Assembly: GCF_015690345.1 (NCBI RefSeq)
Contig: NZ_JADPUN010000130.1
Coordinates: 1 to 38,950, forward strand
Source of the DNA: Plantactinospora alkalitolerans
GTDB taxonomy: Bacteria; Actinomycetota; Actinomycetes; Mycobacteriales; Micromonosporaceae
DNA length: 38,950 nt
Direction of reading: 5' to 3'
Shown: positions 1-8,190 of the stretch, piece after piece
Position numbering within the stretch: the stretch's first letter is position 1
How the letters are laid out: each line of letters opens with the position of its first letter
Notes under the pieces: model-generated
Seen by the model: only the letters and a program-made list of their open reading frames with translations
Databases searched by the model: none
What the model was told of the DNA's origin: nothing
Translations under genes and position numbers: made by a program

Positions 1-147
1 GGGCAGCGGCACGACGGCCCGGCCCCGGGCCGGCGGCGAGCCGGCAGCGGGCTGCGGTCCTCCGGCGCCGGGTACCACGACGCGCCCGCGCGGACGGTCC
101 GACGGGCCGTCACCCGTCAGGTCCGAGTGTGAATCTTCACTCCCCAC
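1..147 (-). CDS. Partial 5' end of a divergent gene, probably D-Ala-D-Ala carboxypeptidase dacB (by synteny)
   Basis: A minus-strand frame starts at a GTG at 147 and stays open to the left window edge, giving about 49 residues rich in Gly, Pro, Ala and Arg. A strong ribosome binding site (GGAGGAGGGG, the complement of 151-160) lies just upstream, which supports a real start. The visible residues carry no recognisable domain. In M. tuberculosis the gene divergent from ppa (Rv3628) is the dacB-type peptidase Rv3627c, and this position and orientation match, so a PBP4-type carboxypeptidase is the best guess. The identity rests on synteny alone. Confidence 0.45.
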   Translation of the reverse strand, partial: MGSEDSHSDLTGDGPSDRPRGRVVVPGAGGPQPAAGSPPARGRAVVPLP

Positions 148-306
148 CGGCCCCTCCTCCCCGTCGAATTCTGCCTAGGCGACACTACTTTGGTCCGAAC
201 ACCGCACGGCGGCCGGCGCGAACCAGGTGAATCGCCAGATCACCCGCGCCGGTATACGACGTTGTGGTTCCGTTGGCCAGCGCCGGCAAACGAGGGAGCG
301 TGCGAG

Positions 307-813
307 ATGGATTTCGACGTAACGGTTGAGATCCCGAAGGGTCACCGCAACAAGTACGAGGTGGACCACGCGACCGGCCGGATCCGGCTGGACCGCACGC
401 TCTTCACGTCGACCCAGTACCCGGCGGACTACGGCTTCATCGAAGGCACACTGGGCGAGGACGGCGACCCCCTCGACGCTCTGGTACTGGTACCCGAACC
501 CACGTTCCCAGGTTGCCTCATCCGGTGCCGGACGATCGGCATGTTCCGGATGACGGACGAGAAGGGCGGCGACGACAAGGTCCTCTGCGTGCCGTACGAG
601 GACCCGCGTCAGGAGCACCTCCGGGACATCCACCACCTCGGCGAGTTCGACCGCCTGGAGATCCAGCACTTCTTCGAGGTCTACAAGGATCTGGAACCGG
701 GCAAATCCGTCGAGGGCGCCACCTGGGTCGGTCGGACCGAGGCCGAGGCCGAGATCCGGGCCTCCTTCCGGCGCCAGCAGGAAGCCGTCGAACGGGGCGA
801 GTCGGCGCACTGA
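307..813 (+). CDS. ppa: Inorganic pyrophosphatase (soluble family I)
   Basis: The 168-residue product hydrolyses pyrophosphate to two phosphates in the cytoplasm and so drives nucleotide, tRNA-charging and polymer synthesis forward. The family I signature is clear: a [11 protein letters not shown] segment followed by [10 protein letters not shown] with its metal-binding aspartates, and then a KVLCVP segment. The length is typical of actinobacterial enzymes. The ATG at 307 is preferred over the upstream GTG at 190 because family homology begins at [12 protein letters not shown] and a GAGGGA sequence lies at about 291-296. The last codons and the stop lie inside the first copy of a 28-bp tandem repeat. 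A strong bidirectional hairpin follows and separates the gene from convergent eccD. Confidence 0.96.
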   Translation: MDFDVTVEIPKGHRNKYEVDHATGRIRLDRTLFTSTQYPADYGFIEGTLGEDGDPLDALVLVPEPTFPGCLIRCRTIGMFRMTDEKGGDDKVLCVPYEDPRQEHLRDIHHLGEFDRLEIQHFFEVYKDLEPGKSVEGATWVGRTEAEAEIRASFRRQQEAVERGESAH

Positions 814-900
814 CGCCACCAACGGCGGATCGGCGCACTGACGCCACCAACGGCGGATCGGCGCACTGACCGCACCAACGGCGGATCGGCGCACTGACGC
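802..900. repeat. 28-bp tandem repeat, about 3.5 copies, spanning the ppa stop codon
   Basis: Copies start at 802, 830 and 858, with a partial copy from 886. The first two are identical and the third differs only by a gcc/ccg swap near its middle. Each contains the ppa C-terminal codons and TGA (unit begins tcggcgcactga). Copy one therefore overlaps the coding end of ppa and the others lie in the 3' untranslated region. There are no spacers, so this is a minisatellite and not a CRISPR array. Confidence 0.9.
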
Positions 901-920
901 CGCAGACGATCGTCAAGACC

Positions 921-971
921 GACAGCCCTTGACCGGTGGAAGTCGTAGGACTTCGTCGGTCAAGGGCTGTC
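921..971. terminator. Bidirectional hairpin between ppa and eccD
   Basis: A perfect 15-bp inverted repeat pairs 921-935 (gacagcccttgaccg) with 957-971. A second small stem (aagtc/gactt) lies in the loop at 940-953. It sits between the convergent genes ppa and eccD, where a two-way terminator is expected. There is no long T-tract, as is common in high-GC actinomycetes. Confidence 0.8.
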
Positions 972-1010
972 GTGCGGTATATCCGCCCCGAACACCGGGG
1001 GCCGCGGAAT

Positions 1011-2438
1011 TCAGCCGATCAGGCTGCGCGCCTGGGCGTACAGGTTCAGCACCGCGCACGCCACCGGGACCACCGCCACCACCATCAGGGTGTCGATGAT
1101 GTCGGCGGTCCGGCCGAGGTAGGGCCCCGGCTCACGCTTCGAGTAGGTCGCGCCGGCACCGATGGTCAACAGGGCGAGTCCCAGCCCGCCCGCCGCGAGC
1201 AGGAGCAGGCCGCCCTCCTGGACCCGGAGCAGCAGTGCGATCCCGAGCACCACGAACGAGGCGACCCCGGCGACCACCAGCGGAACCCGTTGCCGAACCG
1301 TGACGAAGAGCCGGGACCGGAGCAGCAGGGCGGCCGCCGAGACCGCCACCATCAGCCGGCCGGAGAACCCGCCCGACACCACCAGCAGCAGCGCCGCCGC
1401 GACGGCCAGCACCGCGTGCCCGATCAGCATCCCGGTGAGCAGCTCCTCGGTCCGGGCGACCGCCGCGAAGACGCGTCCCCGGTCCGGCCGCTCCCGTACG
1501 CCGCCCTGGGTGGAACTGGCCGCGCTGAAGCCCTCCGCCGCCTCCGCCCCGGTCGGCAGGGTGATCGGCGGCATCGGCAGCTTGCCGAACCGGATCGCCA
1601 GCAGCGGCAGCATTCCGATCGCACAGACCAGCACCGCCATCAGGATCGCGGCGGATCCCGCGGCCGACAGCAGGAATCCGGCCAGCGCGGTCAGCGCGCC
1701 GAGCAGCCCGACGGAGACACCGGCGGCGAAGACCCGCAGCCCGGCGGCCACCCCGACCAGGCCCAGCACCGCGATCAGCAGCAGCGCCACCGAGCCGGCC
1801 AGCGCCTCGGGTGCGCCGAGCCAGCCGACCGGGCCGAGCACTCCGACCCGGTCGCCGGAGGCCACCAGCAGGGCACCGCCGAAGAAGGCGAACGGCATCG
1901 CGTACCCGCCCAGTGCGGCGCCCGCCGTCGCGTCCCCGTACGCCCGGGAGGCCACCACGGCACCCACCGCCAGCAGTACGGCGGTGCCGAGCGCGACGAA
2001 GGCGCCGAGGGACCAGACCGTGCCGCCGGCGACCACCGCGAGCAGTCCCACGGTGAGCAGCCCGCCCGCGGCGCTCAACGTGCCGATCCGGGTGTTCCTT
2101 CCGGACCACGCGCTGCCGCGTCGACGGGCGCCGTCGGCGATCGCCTCCACGACGTCGTCGTACTCCAGCTCCGGCCACTGCGCCCGGGCCGGTACGAGAT
2201 GCAGCACGTCACCGTCCCGTACGCCCTGCGGCAGCAGGGCCTTGCCGGCCGCCAACGGCTCACCGTCGGTACGGCGCAGCAGCCAGCCGCCGTGCTTCTC
2301 GCCGTCGTCCGCCAGTCCCTCGCCGGCGTGCCGCAGCACCTCTGGTAGGAGTTCGGCCAACGGCAGGTGTTCGGGCAGCGCGACGTCGACCCGTCGTTGC
2401 GGCGCGCTGATCGTGACGCGGGCGAGCCCGGTACTCAT
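1011..2438 (-). CDS. eccD: Type VII secretion integral membrane protein EccD
   Basis: This 475-residue protein has the EccD layout. An N-terminal ubiquitin-like (YukD-type) domain at about residues 5-90 has a beta-grasp pattern with LARVTISAPQRRVDVALP and DGDVLHLVPA. A run of roughly eleven hydrophobic helices follows. EccD forms most of the membrane pore of the ESX/T7SS complex in the cytoplasmic membrane. The ATG at 2438 is chosen over the start at 2468 because GGAGG sits seven bases upstream and the ubiquitin-like fold begins there. The gene is divergent from eccC, so the two core components must be expressed from separate promoters within about 300 bp. Confidence 0.9.
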   Translation of the reverse strand: MSTGLARVTISAPQRRVDVALPEHLPLAELLPEVLRHAGEGLADDGEKHGGWLLRRTDGEPLAAGKALLPQGVRDGDVLHLVPARAQWPELEYDDVVEAIADGARRRGSAWSGRNTRIGTLSAAGGLLTVGLLAVVAGGTVWSLGAFVALGTAVLLAVGAVVASRAYGDATAGAALGGYAMPFAFFGGALLVASGDRVGVLGPVGWLGAPEALAGSVALLLIAVLGLVGVAAGLRVFAAGVSVGLLGALTALAGFLLSAAGSAAILMAVLVCAIGMLPLLAIRFGKLPMPPITLPTGAEAAEGFSAASSTQGGVRERPDRGRVFAAVARTEELLTGMLIGHAVLAVAAALLLVVSGGFSGRLMVAVSAAALLLRSRLFVTVRQRVPLVVAGVASFVVLGIALLLRVQEGGLLLLAAGGLGLALLTIGAGATYSKREPGPYLGRTADIIDTLMVVAVVPVACAVLNLYAQARSLIG

Positions 2439-2610
2439 CGACAGTCCTCCATCGAGGGGGCAACCCATGGCTGCGCGGACGACCGCACTTTACCTAGGAT
2501 GGGGCAAGCTCGTCCGACCGAGCACGAGGACATTTGCGACGCGGACGCGTCGGATGGCCCGCCGGCACCGGATAACTGCTCCAACGCCGCGGCCTTAGGG
2601 GAGGTCTCAC

Positions 2611-2742
2611 ATGGACACGGGTAGCCAGTGCCGGTGCGGTGTCAACCGTGCCGGACGGGCCCGCAGGCTCGACGGCGGGCCGCCGCGCGTTGGCCAACTC
2701 CGGCGGGAAACCGCTGGTCGGCAGGGCGGAGGAGCACGGTGA
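2611..2742 (+). CDS. Small 43-codon ORF translationally coupled to eccC
   Basis: An ATG at 2611 has a near-ideal ribosome binding site (GGGGAGG, six-base spacing). The frame runs 43 codons to a TGA at 2740-2742 that overlaps the GTG start of eccC as GTGA. The same overlap is used by several confirmed gene pairs in this window. The predicted peptide is rich in Arg and Gly with two early cysteines (QCRC) and no signal peptide, helix or WXG motif. I recognise no family. It may be a leader whose translation opens the eccC start, or a genuine small protein. The evidence is the ribosome site and the overlap; codon bias over so few codons is not decisive. Confidence 0.45.
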   Translation: MDTGSQCRCGVNRAGRARRLDGGPPRVGQLRRETAGRQGGGAR

Positions 2743-5700
2743 GCACCGTCGTCATCAAGCGTCCGCCCCGGCGGCCGGCACCGGACATCCCGACCGGTGA
2801 ACTGGCCGTCGAGCCTCCGCCGGAGATCCCACAGGCCACCGGCAGCAAGTGGCAGCAGATGATGATGGTGCTGCCGATGCTCGGCGGTTCGGTCGCGATG
2901 GCGATGATGTTCGGCCGGGGCGGCGGCGCCTACTCGTACGTCGTCGGTGCGATGTTCGGCGTCTCCTCGCTGGCCATGGTGGCATCGTCCTGGGGCAGTT
3001 CGTCAGGAACGCCTAAGAAGTCGGAAATGATGGCCGCCCGTCGCGAGTACCTCCGGCACCTGGCCACCTTGCGCCGCCGGGTTCGGGAAACCGCGTCGAA
3101 GCAACGGTCGGGTCTCTTCTACCGGCATCCCGACCCGGCCCAGCTCTGGTCCACTGTGGGCAGCTACCGGGTCTGGGAGCGCCGCCCCAGCGACGGCGAC
3201 TTCGGCGTGGTCCGGGTCGCCGTCGGCCCGCAGACCCTGGCCACCCCGCTCGTGCCGCCGGTCACCCGGCCGCTGGAGGACCTCGAACCGATGACCGCCG
3301 GTGCGCTGCGCCGGTTCCTCGACGCGTACTCGGTCGTGCCGGACCTGCCGGTGGCGCTCTCCATCCGCGGCTTCGCCCGGGTCTTCATCCGCAACGCGCC
3401 GGGCGGGCGGGACCAGTCCCGCGAGCCGGCCGGCGGCGACCCCCAGGCGGTGGCCCGGGCGGTACTCACCCAGCTCTCGGTCTTCCACGCGCCCGAGGAA
3501 CTGCTGATCGCGATCTGCGCCGGCCCGGAACGGCGGGCCCGGTGGGAGTGGGCCAAGTGGCTCCCGCACGCGCACCACCCGACCAGCATCGACGCGCTCG
3601 GCCCGGTACGCATGGTGGCCAGCTCGGCGGTGGAGCTGGAGAAGCTCATCGACGACGTGGTCGGCAACCGCTCCCGGTTCAGCCTGTCCGGCCCGGCGAC
3701 CGACGGCCCGCACGTGGTGATCGTGCTCGACGGCGGCGACCTCAACGGTGCCGGCTACCTGGCCGGCGACAGCGGCATCGACGCGGTGACCATCATCGAC
3801 CTGGACAGCTCGCCGCCCCGACTGCTGGACCGCGCCACACTGGTCCTGGAACTGACCGGTGGCCGGCTGAACACCTTCACGATGGACGGGCAGGCCGAGG
3901 TCGGCACCCCGGACCGGCTCAGCCTCGAGGAGGCCGAGGCGGTCGCCCGCCGGCTGGCGCCGCTCCGGCTCGCCGCCGCCACGAAGGGATCCACCGACAC
4001 CCCGCTGGCCACCGAGATGACCCTCGGCGAACTGCTCGGCGTCGGCGACCCGGAGAACTTCAGTACGGCACAGGGCTGGGCGCCGCGACCGAACCGGGAC
4101 AAGCTGCGGGTGCCGATCGGGGTGGGCGCCGACGGCGGCGCGATCGACCTGGATCTGAAGGAGTCGGCCCAGGACGGCATGGGCCCGCACGGCCTGCTCA
4201 TCGGCGCCACCGGCTCCGGAAAGTCCGAGCTGCTGCGTACCCTCGTGCTCGGGCTGGCGGCGACGCACTCCTCCGAGGCGCTCAACTTCGTACTCGTCGA
4301 CTTCAAGGGTGGCGCGACCTTCGCCTCGTTGGACCGGTTGCCGCACACCGCCGCGGTGATCACCAACCTGGCCGACGAGCTCCCCCTGGTCGACCGGATG
4401 GTCGACGCGATCAACGGCGAGATGATCCGCCGGCAGGAACTGCTCCGCAAGGCCGGCAACTACGCCAACCTGAAGGACTACGACAAGGCCCGGTCCGGTG
4501 GGGCGGCGCTGGCACCGCTGCCCTCGCTGCTGGTCATCTGTGACGAGTTCTCCGAACTGCTCAGCGCGAAACCCGACTTCATCGACCTCTTCGTCCAGAT
4601 CGGCCGGTTGGGCCGGTCGCTCGGCGTACACCTGCTGCTCGCCTCGCAGCGGTTGGAGGAGGGCCGGCTGCGCGGGCTGGACACCCACCTGTCGTACCGG
4701 ATCGGTCTGCGGACCTTCTCGGCGCTGGAGTCCCGGGCCGTGCTCGGCGTGCCGGACGCGTACGAGCTGCCCCGGGCGCCCGGACACGGGTACCTGAAGT
4801 TCGGCACCGAACCGCTGATCCGGTTCAAGGCGGCGTACGTCTCCGGCCCGTTCCAGAAGACCAGCGCGAGCGGCCCGGGTGCGCAGGGCTACACCGGTCC
4901 CCGGCTGCTGTCGTACTCCACCCACTTCGTGCCGGTCCCGAAGCCGGTGGTGCCGGCCACCCCGAAACCGGGTCCGGAGGAGGCGACCGGGGAGAGCCTG
5001 CTCGACGTGATGGTGTCCCGACTGGTCGGGCAGGGCCCACCGGCCCACCAGGTGTGGCTGCCGCCGCTGTCCCAGGCAACGGCCCTGGACGAGATCCTCG
5101 GCCCGGTCATCACCGACCCGACCCGTGGGCTCACCTTCGGCAACCCCGAACTGCACGGCGCCCTCCAGGTGCCGGTAGCCCTGATCGACAAGCCCTTCGA
5201 GCAGCGACGTGACCTGCTGTGGCTGTCCCTGGAGGGTGGCGCCGGGCACGTCGCCATCGCCGGTGGGCCGCAGTCCGGCAAGTCGAGCCTGCTGCGGACC
5301 CTGGTCTGCGGCCTGGCCCTGACCCACACCCCGGCAGAGGTCCAGGTCTACTGCCTCGACTTCGGTGGCGGATCCCTCGCCGCGCTGCGCGACCTGCCGC
5401 ACGTCGGCGGGGTCGCCGGACGGTCCGAGGCGGCGGCGGTGCGGCGTACCGTCGGCGAGATCGCCACCCTGCTCAACGAACGCGAGCAGCGTTTCGCCGA
5501 ACTGGGCGTGGAGTCGATGCCGGCGTACCGCAAGCGGCGGGCCGCCACCGGCGGGGTCGGGGTGGGCGCGGACCCGTTCGGTGACGTGTTCCTGGTGGTC
5601 GACGGCTGGCCCACCCTGCGTGGCGAGTACGACGACATGGAGCCGTTGATCACCGACATCGCCACCCGTGGCCTGTCGTACGGCGTGCACGTGATCGCCG

Positions 5701-6719
5701 CGGCGCCGCGCTGGATGGACTTCCGGCCGGCGATCCGGGACCTGTTCGGATCCCGGCTGGAGCTGCGGCTCGGTGACCCCACCGATTCGATCGTCTCCCG
5801 GAAGGCGGCGGCGAACGTGCCGGAGAAGTCGCCGGGCCGGGGCATCACCGCCGAGAGCCTGCACTTCCTGACCGTCCTGCCGGAGCTGTCCAGCCTGGGT
5901 GGCGGGCAGACTCAGGCGCTGGTCAAGGCGGTGGCCGGCAACTGGGCCGGCGCACCGGCGCCCCGGGTCCGGCTGCTCCCGCCGGTCCTGCCGTACGCCG
6001 ATCTGGACGTGGCCGGCGCGACCGGCCTCCGGCTGCCGATCGGCATCTCCGAGGCGGATCTCCAGCAGGTGGCGATCGACTTCGCCTCCGAACCGCACTT
6101 CCTGCTCTTCGGCGACGCCGAGTGCGGCAAGTCGTCGTTCCTGCGCGCGCTGGCCATCTCGATCACCACCCGGTACACGCCGGAGCAGGCACGGGTGATC
6201 CTGGTCGACTTCCGGCGCAGCCTGCTGGGCGTGGTCCAGTCCGACCACCTCATCGGGTACGGCACCGCCGCCGCGGCGACCAGCGAGTTGATCGAGTCGG
6301 TGGCCGGTTACATGCAGCGCCGGCTGCCCGGCCCGGACGTGACCCCGCAGCAGTTGCGGGACCGCTCGTGGTGGACCGGGCCGGAGCTGTTCGTGCTGGT
6401 CGACGACTACGACCTGGTCGCCACCGGCCCGAACAACCCCCTGACGCCGCTGGTCGAGTACCTTCCGCAGGCCCGGGACGTCGGTCTGCACCTGGTGCTC
6501 ACCCGGCGCTCGGGTGGCGCCTCGCGGTCGCTCTACGAGCCGATCATCCAGCGGCTCCGGGAACTCTCCTCGCCCGGTCTGGTGATGTCCGGAAGCAAGG
6601 ACGAGGGTGCGCTGATCGGTTCGGTGCGTCCGGGACCGATGCCGCCCGGTCGGGGCCGGCTGGTGACCCGGAAGGAAGGCATCCGGCTCGTGCAGCTCGG
6701 TTACCTGCCGCCCACCTGA
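2739..6719 (+). CDS. eccC: Type VII secretion FtsK/SpoIIIE-type ATPase EccC
   Basis: The 1326-residue motor of the ESX/T7SS system recognises WXG100-type substrates and powers export. Two membrane segments lie near residues 45-95. Three FtsK/SpoIIIE ATPase domains follow, with Walker A motifs GATGSGKS (489-496), GGPQSGKS (842-849) and GDAECGKS (1125-1132). All three keep the lysine. Only domain 1 has the canonical Walker B acid pair (D602-E603); domain 2 has D955-G and domain 3 has D1222 with Asp next to it, which fits the family rule that domain 1 does the regulated hydrolysis. The single-chain form is the full EccCa plus EccCb fusion. The GTG at 2739 is chosen because GGAGGA lies just upstream. 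A 12-bp hairpin follows the gene. Confidence 0.95.
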   Translation: MSTVVIKRPPRRPAPDIPTGELAVEPPPEIPQATGSKWQQMMMVLPMLGGSVAMAMMFGRGGGAYSYVVGAMFGVSSLAMVASSWGSSSGTPKKSEMMAARREYLRHLATLRRRVRETASKQRSGLFYRHPDPAQLWSTVGSYRVWERRPSDGDFGVVRVAVGPQTLATPLVPPVTRPLEDLEPMTAGALRRFLDAYSVVPDLPVALSIRGFARVFIRNAPGGRDQSREPAGGDPQAVARAVLTQLSVFHAPEELLIAICAGPERRARWEWAKWLPHAHHPTSIDALGPVRMVASSAVELEKLIDDVVGNRSRFSLSGPATDGPHVVIVLDGGDLNGAGYLAGDSGIDAVTIIDLDSSPPRLLDRATLVLELTGGRLNTFTMDGQAEVGTPDRLSLEEAEAVARRLAPLRLAAATKGSTDTPLATEMTLGELLGVGDPENFSTAQGWAPRPNRDKLRVPIGVGADGGAIDLDLKESAQDGMGPHGLLIGATGSGKSELLRTLVLGLAATHSSEALNFVLVDFKGGATFASLDRLPHTAAVITNLADELPLVDRMVDAINGEMIRRQELLRKAGNYANLKDYDKARSGGAALAPLPSLLVICDEFSELLSAKPDFIDLFVQIGRLGRSLGVHLLLASQRLEEGRLRGLDTHLSYRIGLRTFSALESRAVLGVPDAYELPRAPGHGYLKFGTEPLIRFKAAYVSGPFQKTSASGPGAQGYTGPRLLSYSTHFVPVPKPVVPATPKPGPEEATGESLLDVMVSRLVGQGPPAHQVWLPPLSQATALDEILGPVITDPTRGLTFGNPELHGALQVPVALIDKPFEQRRDLLWLSLEGGAGHVAIAGGPQSGKSSLLRTLVCGLALTHTPAEVQVYCLDFGGGSLAALRDLPHVGGVAGRSEAAAVRRTVGEIATLLNEREQRFAELGVESMPAYRKRRAATGGVGVGADPFGDVFLVVDGWPTLRGEYDDMEPLITDIATRGLSYGVHVIAAAPRWMDFRPAIRDLFGSRLELRLGDPTDSIVSRKAAANVPEKSPGRGITAESLHFLTVLPELSSLGGGQTQALVKAVAGNWAGAPAPRVRLLPPVLPYADLDVAGATGLRLPIGISEADLQQVAIDFASEPHFLLFGDAECGKSSFLRALAISITTRYTPEQARVILVDFRRSLLGVVQSDHLIGYGTAAAATSELIESVAGYMQRRLPGPDVTPQQLRDRSWWTGPELFVLVDDYDLVATGPNNPLTPLVEYLPQARDVGLHLVLTRRSGGASRSLYEPIIQRLRELSSPGLVMSGSKDEGALIGSVRPGPMPPGRGRLVTRKEGIRLVQLGYLPPT

Positions 6720-6728
6720 CAGCCCGGT

Positions 6729-6759
6729 CGACCGGTGACCGCCTCGGGGTCACCGGTCG
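6729..6759. terminator. Hairpin terminator after eccC
   Basis: A perfect 12-bp stem (cgaccggtgacc at 6729-6740 with its complement at 6748-6759) closes a 7-nt loop, beginning nine bases after the eccC stop. It probably ends the eccC transcript and leaves mycP on its own promoter. Confidence 0.7.
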
Positions 6760-6810
6760 AGCGGGCGGCGCGTGAGCAGGTGGTTGGCGTTCCGTCGAGG
6801 TCGTCGCGAA

Positions 6811-6836
6811 GTTTCGCCCCGCGACAGGGGTGAAAC
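6811..6836. promoter_or_regulatory. Inverted repeat upstream of mycP
   Basis: gtttcgcccc (6811-6820) and ggggtgaaac (6827-6836) form a 10-bp inverted repeat with one mismatch and a 6-nt gap, 50-75 bp before the mycP start. It could be an operator or a leader hairpin. No standard -35/-10 pair is obvious. A ggggtgaaa sequence recurs at about 6867-6875. Confidence 0.3.
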
Positions 6837-6885
6837 GGGGTAACCTCCGTGCATCATGTGTCCCCCGGGGTGAAATGGCCATGCT

Positions 6886-8175
6886 GTGACCAGGCTGCCG
6901 CATCAACAGGACCGCGCCGTCGCCCGGGTCGCCGGGACGGCGTTGCTCGCCACGGCCGGGCTCGCCAGCTCGCTGGTCGCCCCCGCGCCGGCAACCGCCG
7001 CCGTACCGGCACGTCCGGTCAGCCTGCCCGTCGTCGCCGACGGGATCCGCGACAAGCAGTGGCAACTGGACATGTTCCACGCGAAGGCCGCCTGGCGGAT
7101 CTCGACCGGCAAGGGCGTCACTGTCGCGGTCGTCGACTCCGGGGTCGACGCCTCACACGCCGACCTCGCCGGGCAGGTGTTGCCCGGCATCGACCTGGTC
7201 GACGGGATCGGCAACGGGCAGACCGACCCGGTCGGGCACGGCACCACGGTCGCCGGCCTGATCGCCGGGCGCAACGACGACACCCGGGGCGTCGCCGGCC
7301 TGGCTCCCAAGGCCAAGATCCTGCCGGTCCGGGTGCTCGACGAGGAGAACCGCTACGACGACGCCCTGGTCGTCGCGAAGGGCGTCCGCTGGGCGGTCGA
7401 CAACGGCGCCCAGGTGGTGAACCTGTCCCTGGGCGGCAGTGGGGACAGTCCCGCACTGGCCGCCGCCCTCGACTACGCCTTCGCCCGCGACGTGGTCGTC
7501 GTCGCCTGTACCGGCAATCTGGGATCGTCCGCCGGCAAGCGCGTCTGGTATCCGGCCCGGGAGCCGGGCGTGGTCGCCGTGGCGGGTCTGGAACGGGAGA
7601 GTGACGCGCTCTGGTCGGGATCGATAACCGGCCCGGAGACGGTGCTCTCGGCTCCGGCGACGGGGCTCTCCGGTGCCCGACCGGGCGGTTTCTGGCAGGT
7701 CCAGGGCACCAGTTTCGCCGCGCCGCTGGTGGCCGCCTCGGCGGCGCTGGTCCGGTCGCACTGGCCGAAGATGTCCGCCGCCGACGTGGTCAACCGATTG
7801 ATCAATACCGCGCGTGACGTCGGTCTGTCCGGTCGGGACGACCAGTTCGGCTTCGGCGTCGTCGATCCCGTCGCCGCGCTGAACGGCGAGGTTTCCGCCG
7901 TACAGCGGAACCCGCTGGACGACGGCGAGGCGGCGCCCGCCGTCTCCGGTTTCGGATCCGCGCCCGGCCAGGAGCAGTCGCCGGAGCAGCCCGAGGACGG
8001 TTCCGGTGCGGTGGGAACGCTGGCTTCCGGCCGCTCCGCGAACTGGACGGCCGAGCCGGCGGGCAGTCCGCTTCCCGGCTCCCCGAACGGCCTGTTCAGC
8101 AGCGGTGCGCTGCTCGTCGTGGTCGTCGCCGGGGGCGTCCTGCTGGTCCGCCGGCTGGGCCGCAGGGGCCCGTGA
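6886..8175 (+). CDS. mycP: Mycosin, type VII secretion-associated subtilisin-like serine protease
   Basis: The 429-residue product is an S8 subtilase. A signal peptide covers about residues 1-39 (ending near ATAAVPA). The catalytic triad is D84 (VAVVDSGVD), H118 (GHGTTVAG) and S276 (GTSFAAP), with N211 as the oxyanion-hole residue. A disordered Pro/Glu/Ser-rich linker and one C-terminal membrane helix (about 402-422) anchor it outside the membrane. Mycosins stabilise the ESX membrane complex and process some substrates. The GTG at 6886 is the first start that leaves a normal signal peptide. It overlaps a four-codon ATG ORF (6875-6889) as GTGA. The gene converges on marP with only 15 bp between stops. 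Confidence 0.92.
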   Translation: MTRLPHQQDRAVARVAGTALLATAGLASSLVAPAPATAAVPARPVSLPVVADGIRDKQWQLDMFHAKAAWRISTGKGVTVAVVDSGVDASHADLAGQVLPGIDLVDGIGNGQTDPVGHGTTVAGLIAGRNDDTRGVAGLAPKAKILPVRVLDEENRYDDALVVAKGVRWAVDNGAQVVNLSLGGSGDSPALAAALDYAFARDVVVVACTGNLGSSAGKRVWYPAREPGVVAVAGLERESDALWSGSITGPETVLSAPATGLSGARPGGFWQVQGTSFAAPLVAASAALVRSHWPKMSAADVVNRLINTARDVGLSGRDDQFGFGVVDPVAALNGEVSAVQRNPLDDGEAAPAVSGFGSAPGQEQSPEQPEDGSGAVGTLASGRSANWTAEPAGSPLPGSPNGLFSSGALLVVVVAGGVLLVRRLGRRGP

Positions 8176-8190
8176 CCCGGCGGATCCCGG

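Noticed and set aside
802-900. 28-bp repeats considered as a CRISPR array
   Set aside because: The units are contiguous with no spacers, there are no cas genes nearby, and one unit is part of ppa.
936-2348. Plus-strand open frame of 470 codons opposite eccD
   Set aside because: It is an Arg/Gln/His-rich shadow frame. EccD on the minus strand has a ribosome site, a ubiquitin-like domain and membrane helices.
3003-6491. Minus-strand open frame of about 1160 codons opposite eccC
   Set aside because: It is a shadow frame produced by GC-rich third codon positions. It shows low-complexity Gly/Arg/Gln sequence with no domain, and the plus strand has a complete EccC.
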